Below are positions 7,349 to 16,376 of a stretch of DNA of 34,398 bases, piece after piece. Location of the stretch: positions 4,393 to 38,790 of the forward strand of contig PLIU01000227.1 of assembly GCA_003140095.1 (NCBI GenBank), written 5' to 3'. This stretch comes from Verrucomicrobiales bacterium (GTDB taxonomy: Bacteria > Verrucomicrobiota > Verrucomicrobiia > Limisphaerales > Palsa-1400). Under the pieces are notes generated by a model. It searched no databases. It was not told the DNA's origin and saw only the letters and a list, made by a program, of their open reading frames with translations. Position 1 is the first letter of the stretch; the number at the start of each line of letters is the position of its first letter. Both the position numbers and the translations under genes were made by a program.

Positions 7349-10300
7349 ATGAGTGACGCGCCAGATCAAGTCTCACGGTTGTTCGTTTCGCAGAACTTCA
7401 CTGCTGCCGACCAAGGCACTCGCCGAAGACTCATTTCATCGTTCCTGGCCAGTTGCCTGGTTTTGCTCTGCAGTCCTCAGAGGGCTTGGTGTGACTTTTG
7501 CTACTGGACAGACGCTGCGGGCGACAACCTGTGGAGCAACCCAGGCAACTGGTCGGCACTGGTTGCGCCCGTTGGGGGCGATATCCTGGTCTTTGGAGAT
7601 CCGAACCACGACTTCGGCGCAAGCGGCGGTTTTACGATCGATGATATTCCAAATCTAATGCTGGACGGCGTGGAACTGGGGGACGATACGGACGGTTTCA
7701 CCATAGAATCAACAGCCGGGACACTCTACACGAGGTATGTGGTAGTAAACCATGCCAACGACGGAATCGGTTTGGTTGTGGATTGCCCGGTGGCCAACCT
7801 TGATTTGATCCAAAACTTAGACGAGGGTTCGACTCGCATCGAGTTCAACGGTCCCGTCCAATTCCCTGCCGGGGGACAAATTGAAGCTAATTTGGACGAA
7901 TCAGGGTATTTTTCGGCAAACGTCCTTCAGATTGACTTTAACGACGGCTTGACATGCACCAACGACCTCACGGTTATCGCCGGAGGCGGCAATGGTTATT
8001 CCGGGTGGTTCTCGCAAATAGTATTCAACGGTCTTGCTGTGTATGGCAACATGAACTGCATAACGGACGGCAACGCTGATTGTTCGATTGGCTTCACGGG
8101 CTCTCGGGATAACCTTATTCAAGGCTATCTTAATCTGGATTGTAACCAGGGACAAATTCTCTTTTCCATGGCTTCCAATACGGTAGCCGCCTCCAACATT
8201 ATTGTGATCGACGGCGATACCGCCAACATCGTATTGGACGCGCCCGGCAATATGGGAACTGGTTCGACCCTTACTATCGCGGGAAACTGTCAAGTCAATT
8301 TGAGCGGATACGATCCACTGATGGGCACGCTGGTTCTCGAACACCTGGCGGGAGACTCCGGCGTGCCCTACTTTAATACCGGAGACACCGTGCCCGAATT
8401 TGGCGCGGGCTCGCAGATTATTGTGACTGACGACAATTCAGCGGGGAACCCTCAAATCTTTGGCAGCGTTCGTCTGGATGGGACCCAGATTGATGTTAGT
8501 GGCACAGGCGCAAGCATTTTGGACATGGTAGCCATTCCGGGCCTCGGTCAATCCATGCAAGGATCAGGATTCAACAAAACCGGCACCGGCACTCTCTTTC
8601 TCAACGGTTCCGCCAATTTCATCGGAGCAGTGACCGTATCTGGCGGCACCCTCGAACCAAACGGGGCGGCAGCGTTGAACATTACTAGCCCGGGAGGATC
8701 CCTCCATCTCAACGGCGGCACCCTCTGGGCGCAATACCTCGATATTGCCAAAGTGCCGCTCTATGTCGATGGTCCCTTCTCGGAAGTGATGGCTTTTACT
8801 CCCTGCACGTGGGGAGGTTCCGTAACTCTCTTTTCCACGCTGGTTATTGCGCCAATTGATTTGAATGGGACCAATGCGGCCATCAATTTTTCCGGCCCCA
8901 TCTCAGGGACGGGCGGCCTTTACTTGCAGAACGAACTCTTTGGGGCCGGAGCCGTTGAGCTTTCCGGCCCGGACGCCAACACCTTCACCGGTCCGATCAC
9001 AGACAACTGTCAATTATTGGAACTCAACAAGCGGGCAAACGTTCCCGCCTTCAGCGGCCCGCTCATTGCCGGTGGCCCAGGCGGCGTTGAGCTGGGCGAG
9101 GTGCGCTGGCTCAACCCCGGACAAGGCGTCCTCCCGGATCTTACCGTTTACAGCAATTGCGTCGTCAATTTGAATAACTTTAACCAGGATTTTGGACTAA
9201 TCACATTTAACGGCGGCGAGATCGAAACCGGCAATGGCCAGCTTACTTTCTACCAGCAGGTGGTCGTCAATCCGACCGGCGTCACGGCGACTATCAATGG
9301 CTCGGTGAACATAACGGAATTCGGCGCGGCGCTTTTTAACGTCGGCGCCGGCGGCGTTGACCCCGATTTGCTGATTCAGGCTTCCATCACCGGCACTTCG
9401 ACAGTAGTGGCCAAAATCGGCTCGGGCATCCTGCGGCTGAGCGGCGCCAATGATTTTGCCGCTCAAACCGAGGTTTTACAAGGAGTCCTGGAACTTGGCA
9501 ATAACAGCGCGCTGGGGAATTTCACCGCGACCGTGGACGTGGAACCCGGAGCGACGCTCCAACCCGAGCCGGGGATTTCCGTTGCGAACCCGATCAATAT
9601 TTGGGGCGATTTTGCCGTTCCAGCCGGACAATCCGTAATCTTGACCGGCAACATCTCATTGGAAAATTCCACGACCATAAATGTCGAGGGGAACTTGCTC
9701 ATCGACGCCTCCATTACCGGCGACGGCGGATTAACCAAGACCGGCGCGGGCAATCTTAGCCTCAGTGGCAACGCTGCCAATACTTACACCGGGGGCACCC
9801 AGGTCAGCGGCGGTACGCTCACGCTAGCCAAGCCAAACGACATCTATGCCGTGCCCGGCAACCTGACTATCGGCACTTGGGGTTTTTTTGGCAGACCCGC
9901 CGAGGTGTTGGAAGAAGGCAGTTCGAGCATCGGCGGCAGCGTGACGGTCAATCCCGGCAGCCTTTGGCAACTGGACGATGGGGTCCTACACTTTTTCAAC
10001 AGTTCCAATCTCGATGGAAACCTGCCGCTCACACTGCGCGGCAGCGGGAGCGTCCAAACTGGAACGGGCGCGATTTGGTTTCCCGGAGGCGACGATATCG
10101 AGGTTATTCCGGAAAATTTCGGCACTTCGACCATAGGCGGGACATTGATGCTTTATCCCGGACCGAATAATATTATTGTTGGTGGTCGAATTGAGACGAG
10201 CGCCGGTCCGGAGTGCCTCATCACCGCCAACATCGGGGAGGCCGCCGACTTCGGAGCAGGCATTCCCGGGCAATTGGTCAAGAGTTCGTCCGGAACTCTC

Positions 10301-13300
10301 GTATTGACTGGCTTGAACAATTACGACGGCAACACCATCGTCACAAACGGGACCCTTGAAATTGACGGCTCCCAGCCGCAGAGTCTTGTGCAAGTTTTTG
10401 CCGCCACGTTGCAGGGGAACGGGACGCTTGGCCCTCTGGAACTGGATGATCCCAACGCCGTCGTGGCCCCGATAGGCATTCCTTCGACGCTGGCTTGCAG
10501 TAACTTCGATGAAGGCGCGACTCCCGGCGGAACGCTGCAAATCTATCTGGCGGGCAATCAGCCAGGGACCGGTTACAGCCAGGTCGTGGCCAGTGGCGGC
10601 GTATCGCTTGACAATCTCAACCTGAACGCCTCCCTGGACTTTTACTCCTCCTACGGCGATCAGTTTACCATTGTCCAGAACAACGGGCCGGCGAAAGCAA
10701 ATGGGACGTTCAACGGACTGCCGGAAGGTTTCATTTTTCCCATTTCAGGCGAGCCGTTTCGTATTACTTACGCTGGCGGCTCGGGCCAGGACGTTGTTCT
10801 CACCCACATTTCCCCTGCCAACGTCGTCGGCACGTATCAATGGACGAATGTGCTGGGAGGCAATTGGAACGTCGGCGCCAATTGGGACGCCCAGTCGGTT
10901 CCCAATGGAAACAATGCTTCCGTGACGCTCGCTGCGGCGTGCGTCATTACCAACAACTCGGCCTCAACTTTGGCCGAATTATTTTATAGCAGTCCGCTGT
11001 GCGTCATTGGCGGCAGAGGCAGTTTTAGCATGAGCGGGCTCTTTGACTGGCAAGGCGGCTCTTTCAACGGTTCGGGCGGCCTCGTCGCAAACGGTGGAAT
11101 GCACCTGGCGTCCTCAGGGGCGGGCCTGAATTTGCAGGGCATGTCGCTCATCAACTCCGCCGGCGCGACCTGGAGCGCCAACACGGCTTTGACTTTAAGC
11201 GGCGGCGCGATTCTTTCCAACACGGCCACCGGGACGTTTGATTGCGCAGCGGACGGAGCCATCCAAAACGGACCGGGTACCAATTTGGTCGCCAACTCCG
11301 GACTGTTTCGCAAAACCGGCGGGACGGGTGTGAGCACTATTTCAATCCCGTTTCAAAATTCGGGCACGGTCGATGTTCAAACCGGCTCGCTCAATTTGGC
11401 GAATGGTGGAGATTCAACCGGCAATTACAATATTGCCGCGAGCGCGGTGCTCGCCCTCAGCGGCGGGACTCACACGATGGAGCCGGAGGCCACGATTGTC
11501 GGCGCCGGCGAATTTCAAGTCACCGGCGGCACGGCCAATTTGTTTGGCGCCGTAACGACCCTTGGGACGCACACCTTTACCGGCGGCACTGTCAACATTG
11601 GCGATAATTATAATTCTGCCAGCAATGACATCAGCATTGGAGCATGCACTGTCAACTTTGACGGCACCAACCCGGCGACCGCCGCCTCACTGACGGTGAG
11701 CGGTTACGGCTTTCTGGGCGGATCGAACCTCCTCACGGTCAGCGGCCCTCTCAATTGGAGCAACAGCTTCACCATGACTGGCAGCAACAGCGTCATCGCC
11801 AGCGGCGGATTAACGATAGGAGCCGGGGGCAGCTTGATGGGCCGCACCTTGTTGAATATGGCCTCGGGAGTATGGAGCAATAACGGTATCGGCACCCTTG
11901 AGTTTGGGAGCGGCGCCTTATTAACTAACGCGCCGGGCGCCACGTTCGATTGCGTGGGCAACAACCTTATCGAACAAACCGTCGGCAGCGGAACGGTGGC
12001 CAATGCCGGACTTTTCCGCACGCTTGGCCCGCCGGCGACCAACATCATCGGAGTCCCGTTCAACAACAGCGGCATGGTGGAAGTTCAGTCCGGAATGCTG
12101 ATTCTCTCCGACGGTGGAATGAACTCCGGCGTCATCGACGTCTTTGCAAACGCGACCCTCTCCCTCGGCAGCGGCTTCAGCCTCGCGCCCGGCGGGAGCA
12201 TCACCGGTCCTGGCCAACTCTTGGTCACATCCCCGACGGCAGCCGCGAATCTTGGCGGCACGGTCAGTCTCAGCGGCGGCAGCACCTTCAGTGGCGGCGT
12301 CGCCAATCTCACGGGCAACTATGTCTGCTCCAACATGCCCCTTTCGATTGTTGCCGGCACGGCCAACTTCAACAGCAGCAATGTCATTTCCCCCTCCACA
12401 CTGACGGTGGGCGGTTACGGCTTTTTGGGCGGATCGAACCTTGTCACGGTCAGCGGCCCTCTGACTTGGAATAGCGGCTTCACCATAACCGGCAGCAACA
12501 GTGTGATTGCCAACGGGGGATTAACGATCGGTCCGGGCTCCGTCATCCTCGATGGCCGCACCTTGATAAATATGGAGTTGGGAGTATGGACCAATAGTGA
12601 CGCCGGCACGCTCCTGCTGATCGATGGCGCTGTGCTCTCCAACGCGCCGGGCGCGACGTTTGATTGCGTCGGCAATGGCACGATCGAAATCTCTACCGGC
12701 GGCGGCTTGGTGGCCAACGCCGGATTGTTCCAAACGATCGGCGACCCGGCCACGAACGTTATTCAGGCCCCGTTTTCCAACTACGCCGTGGTGGAGGTGC
12801 AATCAGGCACGCTCAGTTTGGGTGACGGCGGAACTTCGATGGCCCCGAGCAACTCGGTGGCGGAAATCGACGTGTTCTCCAATGCCACGATTGACTTCCA
12901 TGGCGGCACGTTCCTGCTGGATCCCTCGGCGGTTATGGACGGCCCGGGGAACTTGAGCGTCAGCGGCGCCGCCACCGCCAACCTTGCGGGAACGGTCATC
13001 CTTGGCGGCGCGCATACCTTCAGCGGCGGCGTCGCCAACCTCACCGGGTTCTATAATTGCGTCAGCAACGCCCTGCTCATCGCCGGCGGAACCGCCAACT
13101 TCAACGGCTCCGGTGTCATTGCTCCGTCATCCTTGGTTCTGGGCATCTACGGAACCCTTGGCGGATCCAATTTGGTCACGGTCAATGGGCCGATGATTTG
13201 GGGCGGCGCCAGCACGATGACGGGCGCCAACAGTGTGACGGCTAACGGAGGACTCACCATTGGTCCGGGCAACGTTTCGCTATCGGGAAGGGAGTTGGTC

Positions 13301-14233
13301 AATACTGGTGCGGCGCTTTGGACCAACAACGGCCCGGGCGACATTTTGCTCTACGACGGCGCTTTGCTCTCCAATGCCCCCAGCGGGACATTCGAGTGTA
13401 TGGGCACTGGTGTCATCGATTTCAGCAGCGGCGGCGGCGTTCTGGCCAACGAGGGATTGTTCCGCATCCTCGGCGCTGGAGCGTCCACGACAATCGAGCT
13501 TCCCTTTACCAACAACGGCACCGTCGAGGTGGACTCCGGCGCTCTTAGCTTTTCCGGAGCGCCCTACACCCAGATGGGTGGTCTGACTTTCCTCAATGGC
13601 GGCGACATCTCCAATTCAACGCCTCTGCAAATCCTGGGCGGGGTGTTAACCGGTGGCGGCTTGATCTCCGGCTCCCTGACCAACGCCGCCTTCCTGCACC
13701 CGGGCGCGCCGTTTGGCCAGTTGACTGTTGGCGGCGCTTACACTCAAACACCCGCCGGCGCTCTGGACATCACTCTGGCTGGGCCAAATCCTGGCACTGG
13801 ATTCAACAGCCTCATGGTCGGCAATACGGCTAATCTGGGCGGCGCGCTGGCGGTCAGCGTCACCAATAATTTCGAGCCTCCCATTGGCAGCCGGTTTCAA
13901 ATTCTCTCTTGTGCCAGTTGCGGCGGCGCTTTCAGCGCGCTCCACGTTCCGCCGGGGATTTCCGTCGATTATAGCAGTAACGCTGTCTTCCTGGTGGTCA
14001 CCGGGGCGGTGATCACGCCGGCATTTCTCCAATCCCCGCAGCTTTCCGGCGGGAAACTCAGTTTCAACTTCCAGACCGCCTCCAACCAAAGCTACACCAT
14101 TCAACAAAAGACCAATCTTGCGATGACGAATTGGTTTTCCCTCACCAACTTCACCGGCGACGGTTCGCTCTACCAGTTCCTTGCCCCGCTCACCAGCGGC
14201 CCGCCAAACTTTTTCCGCGTCCGCCAGCCCTGA
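7349..14233 (+). CDS. Giant secreted autotransporter-type beta-repeat protein
   Basis: About 2294 residues, predicted exported: the N-terminus has RRRLISSFLASCLVLLCS as a signal peptide, after a longer than usual leader. ATG 7349 is chosen; ATG 7345 is out of frame and an in-frame TTG lies at 7310. The mature protein is rich in Gly, Asn, Ser and Thr, with autotransporter-associated beta-strand units such as KTGAGNLSLSGNAANTYTGG and SSSGTLVLTGLNNYDGNT, which build beta-helices. The second half contains four tandem repeats of about 236-244 residues. The C-terminus (SYTIQQKTNLAMTNWFSLTN then FFRVRQP) is a tail module frequent on verrucomicrobial secreted proteins. No beta-barrel autotransporter domain is visible, so export is probably Sec-dependent with another outer-membrane step. 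It likely acts as a surface or matrix protein; co-expression with the kinase is possible. Confidence 0.85.
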   Translation: MSDAPDQVSRLFVSQNFTAADQGTRRRLISSFLASCLVLLCSPQRAWCDFCYWTDAAGDNLWSNPGNWSALVAPVGGDILVFGDPNHDFGASGGFTIDDIPNLMLDGVELGDDTDGFTIESTAGTLYTRYVVVNHANDGIGLVVDCPVANLDLIQNLDEGSTRIEFNGPVQFPAGGQIEANLDESGYFSANVLQIDFNDGLTCTNDLTVIAGGGNGYSGWFSQIVFNGLAVYGNMNCITDGNADCSIGFTGSRDNLIQGYLNLDCNQGQILFSMASNTVAASNIIVIDGDTANIVLDAPGNMGTGSTLTIAGNCQVNLSGYDPLMGTLVLEHLAGDSGVPYFNTGDTVPEFGAGSQIIVTDDNSAGNPQIFGSVRLDGTQIDVSGTGASILDMVAIPGLGQSMQGSGFNKTGTGTLFLNGSANFIGAVTVSGGTLEPNGAAALNITSPGGSLHLNGGTLWAQYLDIAKVPLYVDGPFSEVMAFTPCTWGGSVTLFSTLVIAPIDLNGTNAAINFSGPISGTGGLYLQNELFGAGAVELSGPDANTFTGPITDNCQLLELNKRANVPAFSGPLIAGGPGGVELGEVRWLNPGQGVLPDLTVYSNCVVNLNNFNQDFGLITFNGGEIETGNGQLTFYQQVVVNPTGVTATINGSVNITEFGAALFNVGAGGVDPDLLIQASITGTSTVVAKIGSGILRLSGANDFAAQTEVLQGVLELGNNSALGNFTATVDVEPGATLQPEPGISVANPINIWGDFAVPAGQSVILTGNISLENSTTINVEGNLLIDASITGDGGLTKTGAGNLSLSGNAANTYTGGTQVSGGTLTLAKPNDIYAVPGNLTIGTWGFFGRPAEVLEEGSSSIGGSVTVNPGSLWQLDDGVLHFFNSSNLDGNLPLTLRGSGSVQTGTGAIWFPGGDDIEVIPENFGTSTIGGTLMLYPGPNNIIVGGRIETSAGPECLITANIGEAADFGAGIPGQLVKSSSGTLVLTGLNNYDGNTIVTNGTLEIDGSQPQSLVQVFAATLQGNGTLGPLELDDPNAVVAPIGIPSTLACSNFDEGATPGGTLQIYLAGNQPGTGYSQVVASGGVSLDNLNLNASLDFYSSYGDQFTIVQNNGPAKANGTFNGLPEGFIFPISGEPFRITYAGGSGQDVVLTHISPANVVGTYQWTNVLGGNWNVGANWDAQSVPNGNNASVTLAAACVITNNSASTLAELFYSSPLCVIGGRGSFSMSGLFDWQGGSFNGSGGLVANGGMHLASSGAGLNLQGMSLINSAGATWSANTALTLSGGAILSNTATGTFDCAADGAIQNGPGTNLVANSGLFRKTGGTGVSTISIPFQNSGTVDVQTGSLNLANGGDSTGNYNIAASAVLALSGGTHTMEPEATIVGAGEFQVTGGTANLFGAVTTLGTHTFTGGTVNIGDNYNSASNDISIGACTVNFDGTNPATAASLTVSGYGFLGGSNLLTVSGPLNWSNSFTMTGSNSVIASGGLTIGAGGSLMGRTLLNMASGVWSNNGIGTLEFGSGALLTNAPGATFDCVGNNLIEQTVGSGTVANAGLFRTLGPPATNIIGVPFNNSGMVEVQSGMLILSDGGMNSGVIDVFANATLSLGSGFSLAPGGSITGPGQLLVTSPTAAANLGGTVSLSGGSTFSGGVANLTGNYVCSNMPLSIVAGTANFNSSNVISPSTLTVGGYGFLGGSNLVTVSGPLTWNSGFTITGSNSVIANGGLTIGPGSVILDGRTLINMELGVWTNSDAGTLLLIDGAVLSNAPGATFDCVGNGTIEISTGGGLVANAGLFQTIGDPATNVIQAPFSNYAVVEVQSGTLSLGDGGTSMAPSNSVAEIDVFSNATIDFHGGTFLLDPSAVMDGPGNLSVSGAATANLAGTVILGGAHTFSGGVANLTGFYNCVSNALLIAGGTANFNGSGVIAPSSLVLGIYGTLGGSNLVTVNGPMIWGGASTMTGANSVTANGGLTIGPGNVSLSGRELVNTGAALWTNNGPGDILLYDGALLSNAPSGTFECMGTGVIDFSSGGGVLANEGLFRILGAGASTTIELPFTNNGTVEVDSGALSFSGAPYTQMGGLTFLNGGDISNSTPLQILGGVLTGGGLISGSLTNAAFLHPGAPFGQLTVGGAYTQTPAGALDITLAGPNPGTGFNSLMVGNTANLGGALAVSVTNNFEPPIGSRFQILSCASCGGAFSALHVPPGISVDYSSNAVFLVVTGAVITPAFLQSPQLSGGKLSFNFQTASNQSYTIQQKTNLAMTNWFSLTNFTGDGSLYQFLAPLTSGPPNFFRVRQP
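10975..13560 (+). repeat. Four tandem ~710-730 bp intragenic repeats
   Basis: Landmarks FDCAADG, FDCVGNN, FDCVGNG and FECMGTG start at 11237, 11945, 12659 and 13391, giving periods of 708, 714 and 732 bases (236, 238 and 244 codons). A second landmark, GGSNL(L/V)TVSGP or NGP, occurs near 11719, 12430 and 13161. Copies two and three are closest at DNA level; the first is most diverged and the fourth is cut short. This indicates growth by in-frame duplication. Confidence 0.85.
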
Positions 14234-14259
14234 CAAGCAGGCCGTTCCTCAGATGCGAT

Positions 14260-14285
14260 GGGTTCGATTCCCTCCACCCGCTCCA
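14260..14285 (+). repeat. tRNA-Gly 3'-end fragment (attachment-site scar)
   Basis: The 26 bases have exact tRNA 3' geometry: the T-loop TTCGATTC (14263-14270), four T-stem bases, a seven-base acceptor strand CACCCGC, discriminator T and an encoded CCA (14283-14285). CACCCGC-T-CCA is what tRNA-Gly genes beginning GCGGGTG would need. The outer T-stem pairs and everything 5' are missing, so this is not a functional tRNA. Such 3' fragments are left as attR when an integrase inserts DNA into a tRNA gene. Confidence 0.75.
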
Positions 14286-14397
14286 TCATTTTGGCTCAAC
14301 GACTCACGCAAAAACCTCGAAAAAGCGAGAACAACAGTCACAACCATTCGGTTTTTGTGAAGGTCGTTCGTCGAGGTGAAAAACGTCACTCTGTGTT

Positions 14398-14799
14398 TCA
14401 CAGTTTGCGATTAACAGAGCAAGTCCCCGAAGCGCACGATCTCCCGAAAAGCCGCCCTAATGGCACTCGGAATCGTGCAAATAACCTGTAGAGTCCGTCG
14501 AAAATCAATCGCAGCACCGGCCAGCCAGTCGGGGCCAATAGCCATCCCAAACCGACGGCGCGGTAAGCTTGCCGGAAAACCTCAACCTTGCGCACCATCC
14601 GCCCATCGGGAAAGATCCCGTGAATGACGCCCAAGAGCTCTTCACGAGTGGCGCGATAAAGTGTTGGGTCAAAATCGTTTGAAGAAACATCCTCGAAGGC
14701 GAGATGACCGTGGCGATTCCAACGCTGTAACCATCGCACTTCCCGCAGACAGAACGGACATTTCCCGTCATAAAGCATTTTGAAGTGCCACTTGTTCAT
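14398..14799 (-). CDS. DCC-family thiol-disulfide oxidoreductase (DUF393)
   Basis: 133 residues. The N-terminal motif YDGKCPFC (Cys14 and Cys17) is the DxxCxxC signature of the DCC family, related to thioredoxin-fold proteins. It is followed by FEDVSSNDFDP and GVIHGIFPDGRMVRKVEVFRQAYRAVG, matching the family pattern in which the substrate pocket is reported back through a D-G loop. The C-terminal hydrophobic stretch (LGWLLAPTGWPVLRLIFDGLYRLFARFR) is typical of the family. The biochemical role of DCC proteins is poorly known. The ATG overlaps the stop of the epimerase-like gene by four bases (ATGA), so the two are translationally coupled and probably part of one operon with the upstream regulator. 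Confidence 0.85.
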   Translation of the reverse strand: MNKWHFKMLYDGKCPFCLREVRWLQRWNRHGHLAFEDVSSNDFDPTLYRATREELLGVIHGIFPDGRMVRKVEVFRQAYRAVGLGWLLAPTGWPVLRLIFDGLYRLFARFRVPLGRLFGRSCASGTCSVNRKL

Positions 14800-15746
14800 A
14801 GTGCATTATTCACGAAATACGGCCTCTGCCGGTCGCGACGACGATCCAGTTCGCTGGCATATCGCAGCCCCAATGTGGCGGCGTTCTCCTTCATCCACGC
14901 CGTCAATAGTGTTTTCCCAGCGGGCGGGGTGTTCACACGGAGCAGTTCGGACATCAACCCGCGAATTTCCTCGCGCGTGATGAATACATCGTGCTTGAAC
15001 CATCCCACCAGTTTTCCGAGCAAACACCCCACTCCCGGCGACACATTGACCAAGGTGCGTGGCCGGCCAATCGCCTCACCGACGGCTTTCACCAACTCCC
15101 GGTAAGTGAAGGTTTCCGGCCCGACGGCGTTGACGATGACATTTTCCGACCGCATCCCGTAAGTGACAGCCAACTCCGCCAGATCATCCACATGAACCGG
15201 TTGAAGCCGATAGGAACCGTCGCCGAAAACCGCAAAAAATGGAAACCGCCGGAGCGCCCAAGCAATATTGTTGACTAGAATGTCCTCGCGCCCGAACAAA
15301 ACGGTTGGTCGCAGGATGGCATAAGAAAGTCCGCTTTCCCGTAACGCCCGTTCCAGCCGTGCTTTGCCGGCAAAATATTCCAGCGGCGAGTCTTCCGACG
15401 GATTGGTGATGCTGACATGGACCACACGCCTGACACCCGCGCGTCGCGCAGCCTCAAACAACACCAGCGTGTTTTCCACCGCCTCCCCATGAGTGAACGT
15501 GCCGTGGTTGAAACGAACCCAGTAGGTATTATACAAGACGTCCACGCCAGCCAGTGCCGCAGCCAATTTGTCCGGCTCGCCAAAAGACAGCGGAACCGCA
15601 TGGACCCGCCCGCCAAATGGATTCGCGCGGTCCACGGAGTTGGTCAGCGTAACCACCGTCCGTCCCTGTTCCAGCAATCGAGTGGCGATGTAACGGCCGG
15701 AATAACCAAAGGCCCCGGTGACCGCGTGGATTTCGTTCTTATCCAT
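14796..15746 (-). CDS. NAD(P)-binding epimerase/NmrA-like oxidoreductase
   Basis: 316 residues of the atypical or extended short-chain dehydrogenase fold. The nucleotide-binding motif TGAFGYSG (residues 10-17) follows the first beta strand, then the strand VVTLTNS, the DVLYNTYWVRF strand after an acidic Asp, and RRVVHVSITNPSEDSPLEYFAGKARLERAL with the Y-F-x-x-K region where these enzymes keep their catalytic Lys. SYAILRPTVLFG and RLQPVHVDDLAELAV are diagnostic of the NDUFA9/NmrA-like subgroup. The substrate cannot be told from sequence. It lies 42 bases after a GbsR/MarR-type regulator, with a palindrome-like site between them, and overlaps the DCC gene by four bases. Confidence 0.88.
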   Translation of the reverse strand: MDKNEIHAVTGAFGYSGRYIATRLLEQGRTVVTLTNSVDRANPFGGRVHAVPLSFGEPDKLAAALAGVDVLYNTYWVRFNHGTFTHGEAVENTLVLFEAARRAGVRRVVHVSITNPSEDSPLEYFAGKARLERALRESGLSYAILRPTVLFGREDILVNNIAWALRRFPFFAVFGDGSYRLQPVHVDDLAELAVTYGMRSENVIVNAVGPETFTYRELVKAVGEAIGRPRTLVNVSPGVGCLLGKLVGWFKHDVFITREEIRGLMSELLRVNTPPAGKTLLTAWMKENAATLGLRYASELDRRRDRQRPYFVNNAL

Positions 15747-15755
15747 ATTTCTGTG

Positions 15756-15775
15756 TTTCCTGTATTTTACGAAAC
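15756..15775. promoter_or_regulatory. Operator candidate before the epimerase gene
   Basis: TTTCCTGTATTTTACGAAA is an imperfect inverted repeat resembling the perfect repeat at 16310-16327 before the regulator gene. It lies in the 42-base gap upstream of the epimerase-like gene. Shared recognition by the regulator is inference. Confidence 0.45.
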
Positions 15776-15788
15776 ATTCAGCTAAAAA

Positions 15789-16310
15789 TTATTTTAGCCA
15801 CCTTCGGATTCGCGTTCCCCATTTGACGAGCTTGACTCGCGAGGACAGAGGCAACCGCCGGACTTCGCCAAACCACCCATCCATCAACTCGAAAAACTCC
15901 AGCATCTCCTTCACCCTCCCTTTGGTGTGGGCGTCCACCGTGATGCCATCATTGAGCAACGCCTGCGTTTCGCGCAGCATCTTAAGCGTCGGGTCCATCT
16001 CCCGACGCTTGCGTTCGTCCAACAGGATCTCAAACAATTGCCAAACGTCCTTGATGGATTGAAAATATTCACGCCGGTCTCCCGGGACACGAACCACTTT
16101 GACAACCCCCCATGCCTGAAGATCCTTGAGGCTGTTACTCACATGAGAGCGCGCAACGCCCAGAGCCTTCACAATTTCGTCCGCCGACATTGGCTTGGGC
16201 GAAAAATACAGCAAGGCATGGATTTGCGCGACCATACGGCTGATGCCCCAGCGCGCCCCCATTTCGCCCCAATGCAAAACCAGTTTCTCAATGACGGGAT
16301 CCGGGTTCAT
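15789..16310 (-). CDS. GbsR/MarR-type transcriptional regulator
   Basis: 173 residues from ATG 16310 (an in-frame ATG at 16352 would add 14). The segment LHWGEMGARWGISRMVAQIHALLYFSPKPMSADEIVKALGVARSHVSNSLKDLQAWGVVKVVRVPGDRREYF is the winged helix-turn-helix of the GbsR branch of MarR proteins; the start WGxxxxRWGISRMxAQIxALLY is characteristic. The rest is a helical dimerisation region (VWQLFEILLDERKRREMDP). It probably represses itself and the downstream epimerase and DCC genes, because related inverted repeats lie at 16310-16327, overlapping its start codon, and at 15756-15775. The ligand is unknown. Confidence 0.85.
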   Translation of the reverse strand: MNPDPVIEKLVLHWGEMGARWGISRMVAQIHALLYFSPKPMSADEIVKALGVARSHVSNSLKDLQAWGVVKVVRVPGDRREYFQSIKDVWQLFEILLDERKRREMDPTLKMLRETQALLNDGITVDAHTKGRVKEMLEFFELMDGWFGEVRRLPLSSRVKLVKWGTRIRRWLK

Positions 16311-16327
16311 TTCTGTATTTACAGAAA
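16310..16327. promoter_or_regulatory. Perfect inverted repeat at regulator start, operator candidate
   Basis: TTTCTGT-ATTT-ACAGAAA is a perfect 7-bp inverted repeat overlapping the regulator's start region, in a position suited to autorepression. A related site lies at 15756-15775. Confidence 0.6.
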
Positions 16328-16376
16328 TTATAAGAAACTGATCCAAAGTCAATGAATTATCTTTCGGAACCGCATT

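Noticed and set aside
14258-14491. 77-codon frame beginning MGSIPSTRS
   Set aside because: Its start lies within the tRNA-Gly scar; this peptide text is a typical false translation of a tRNA 3' end.
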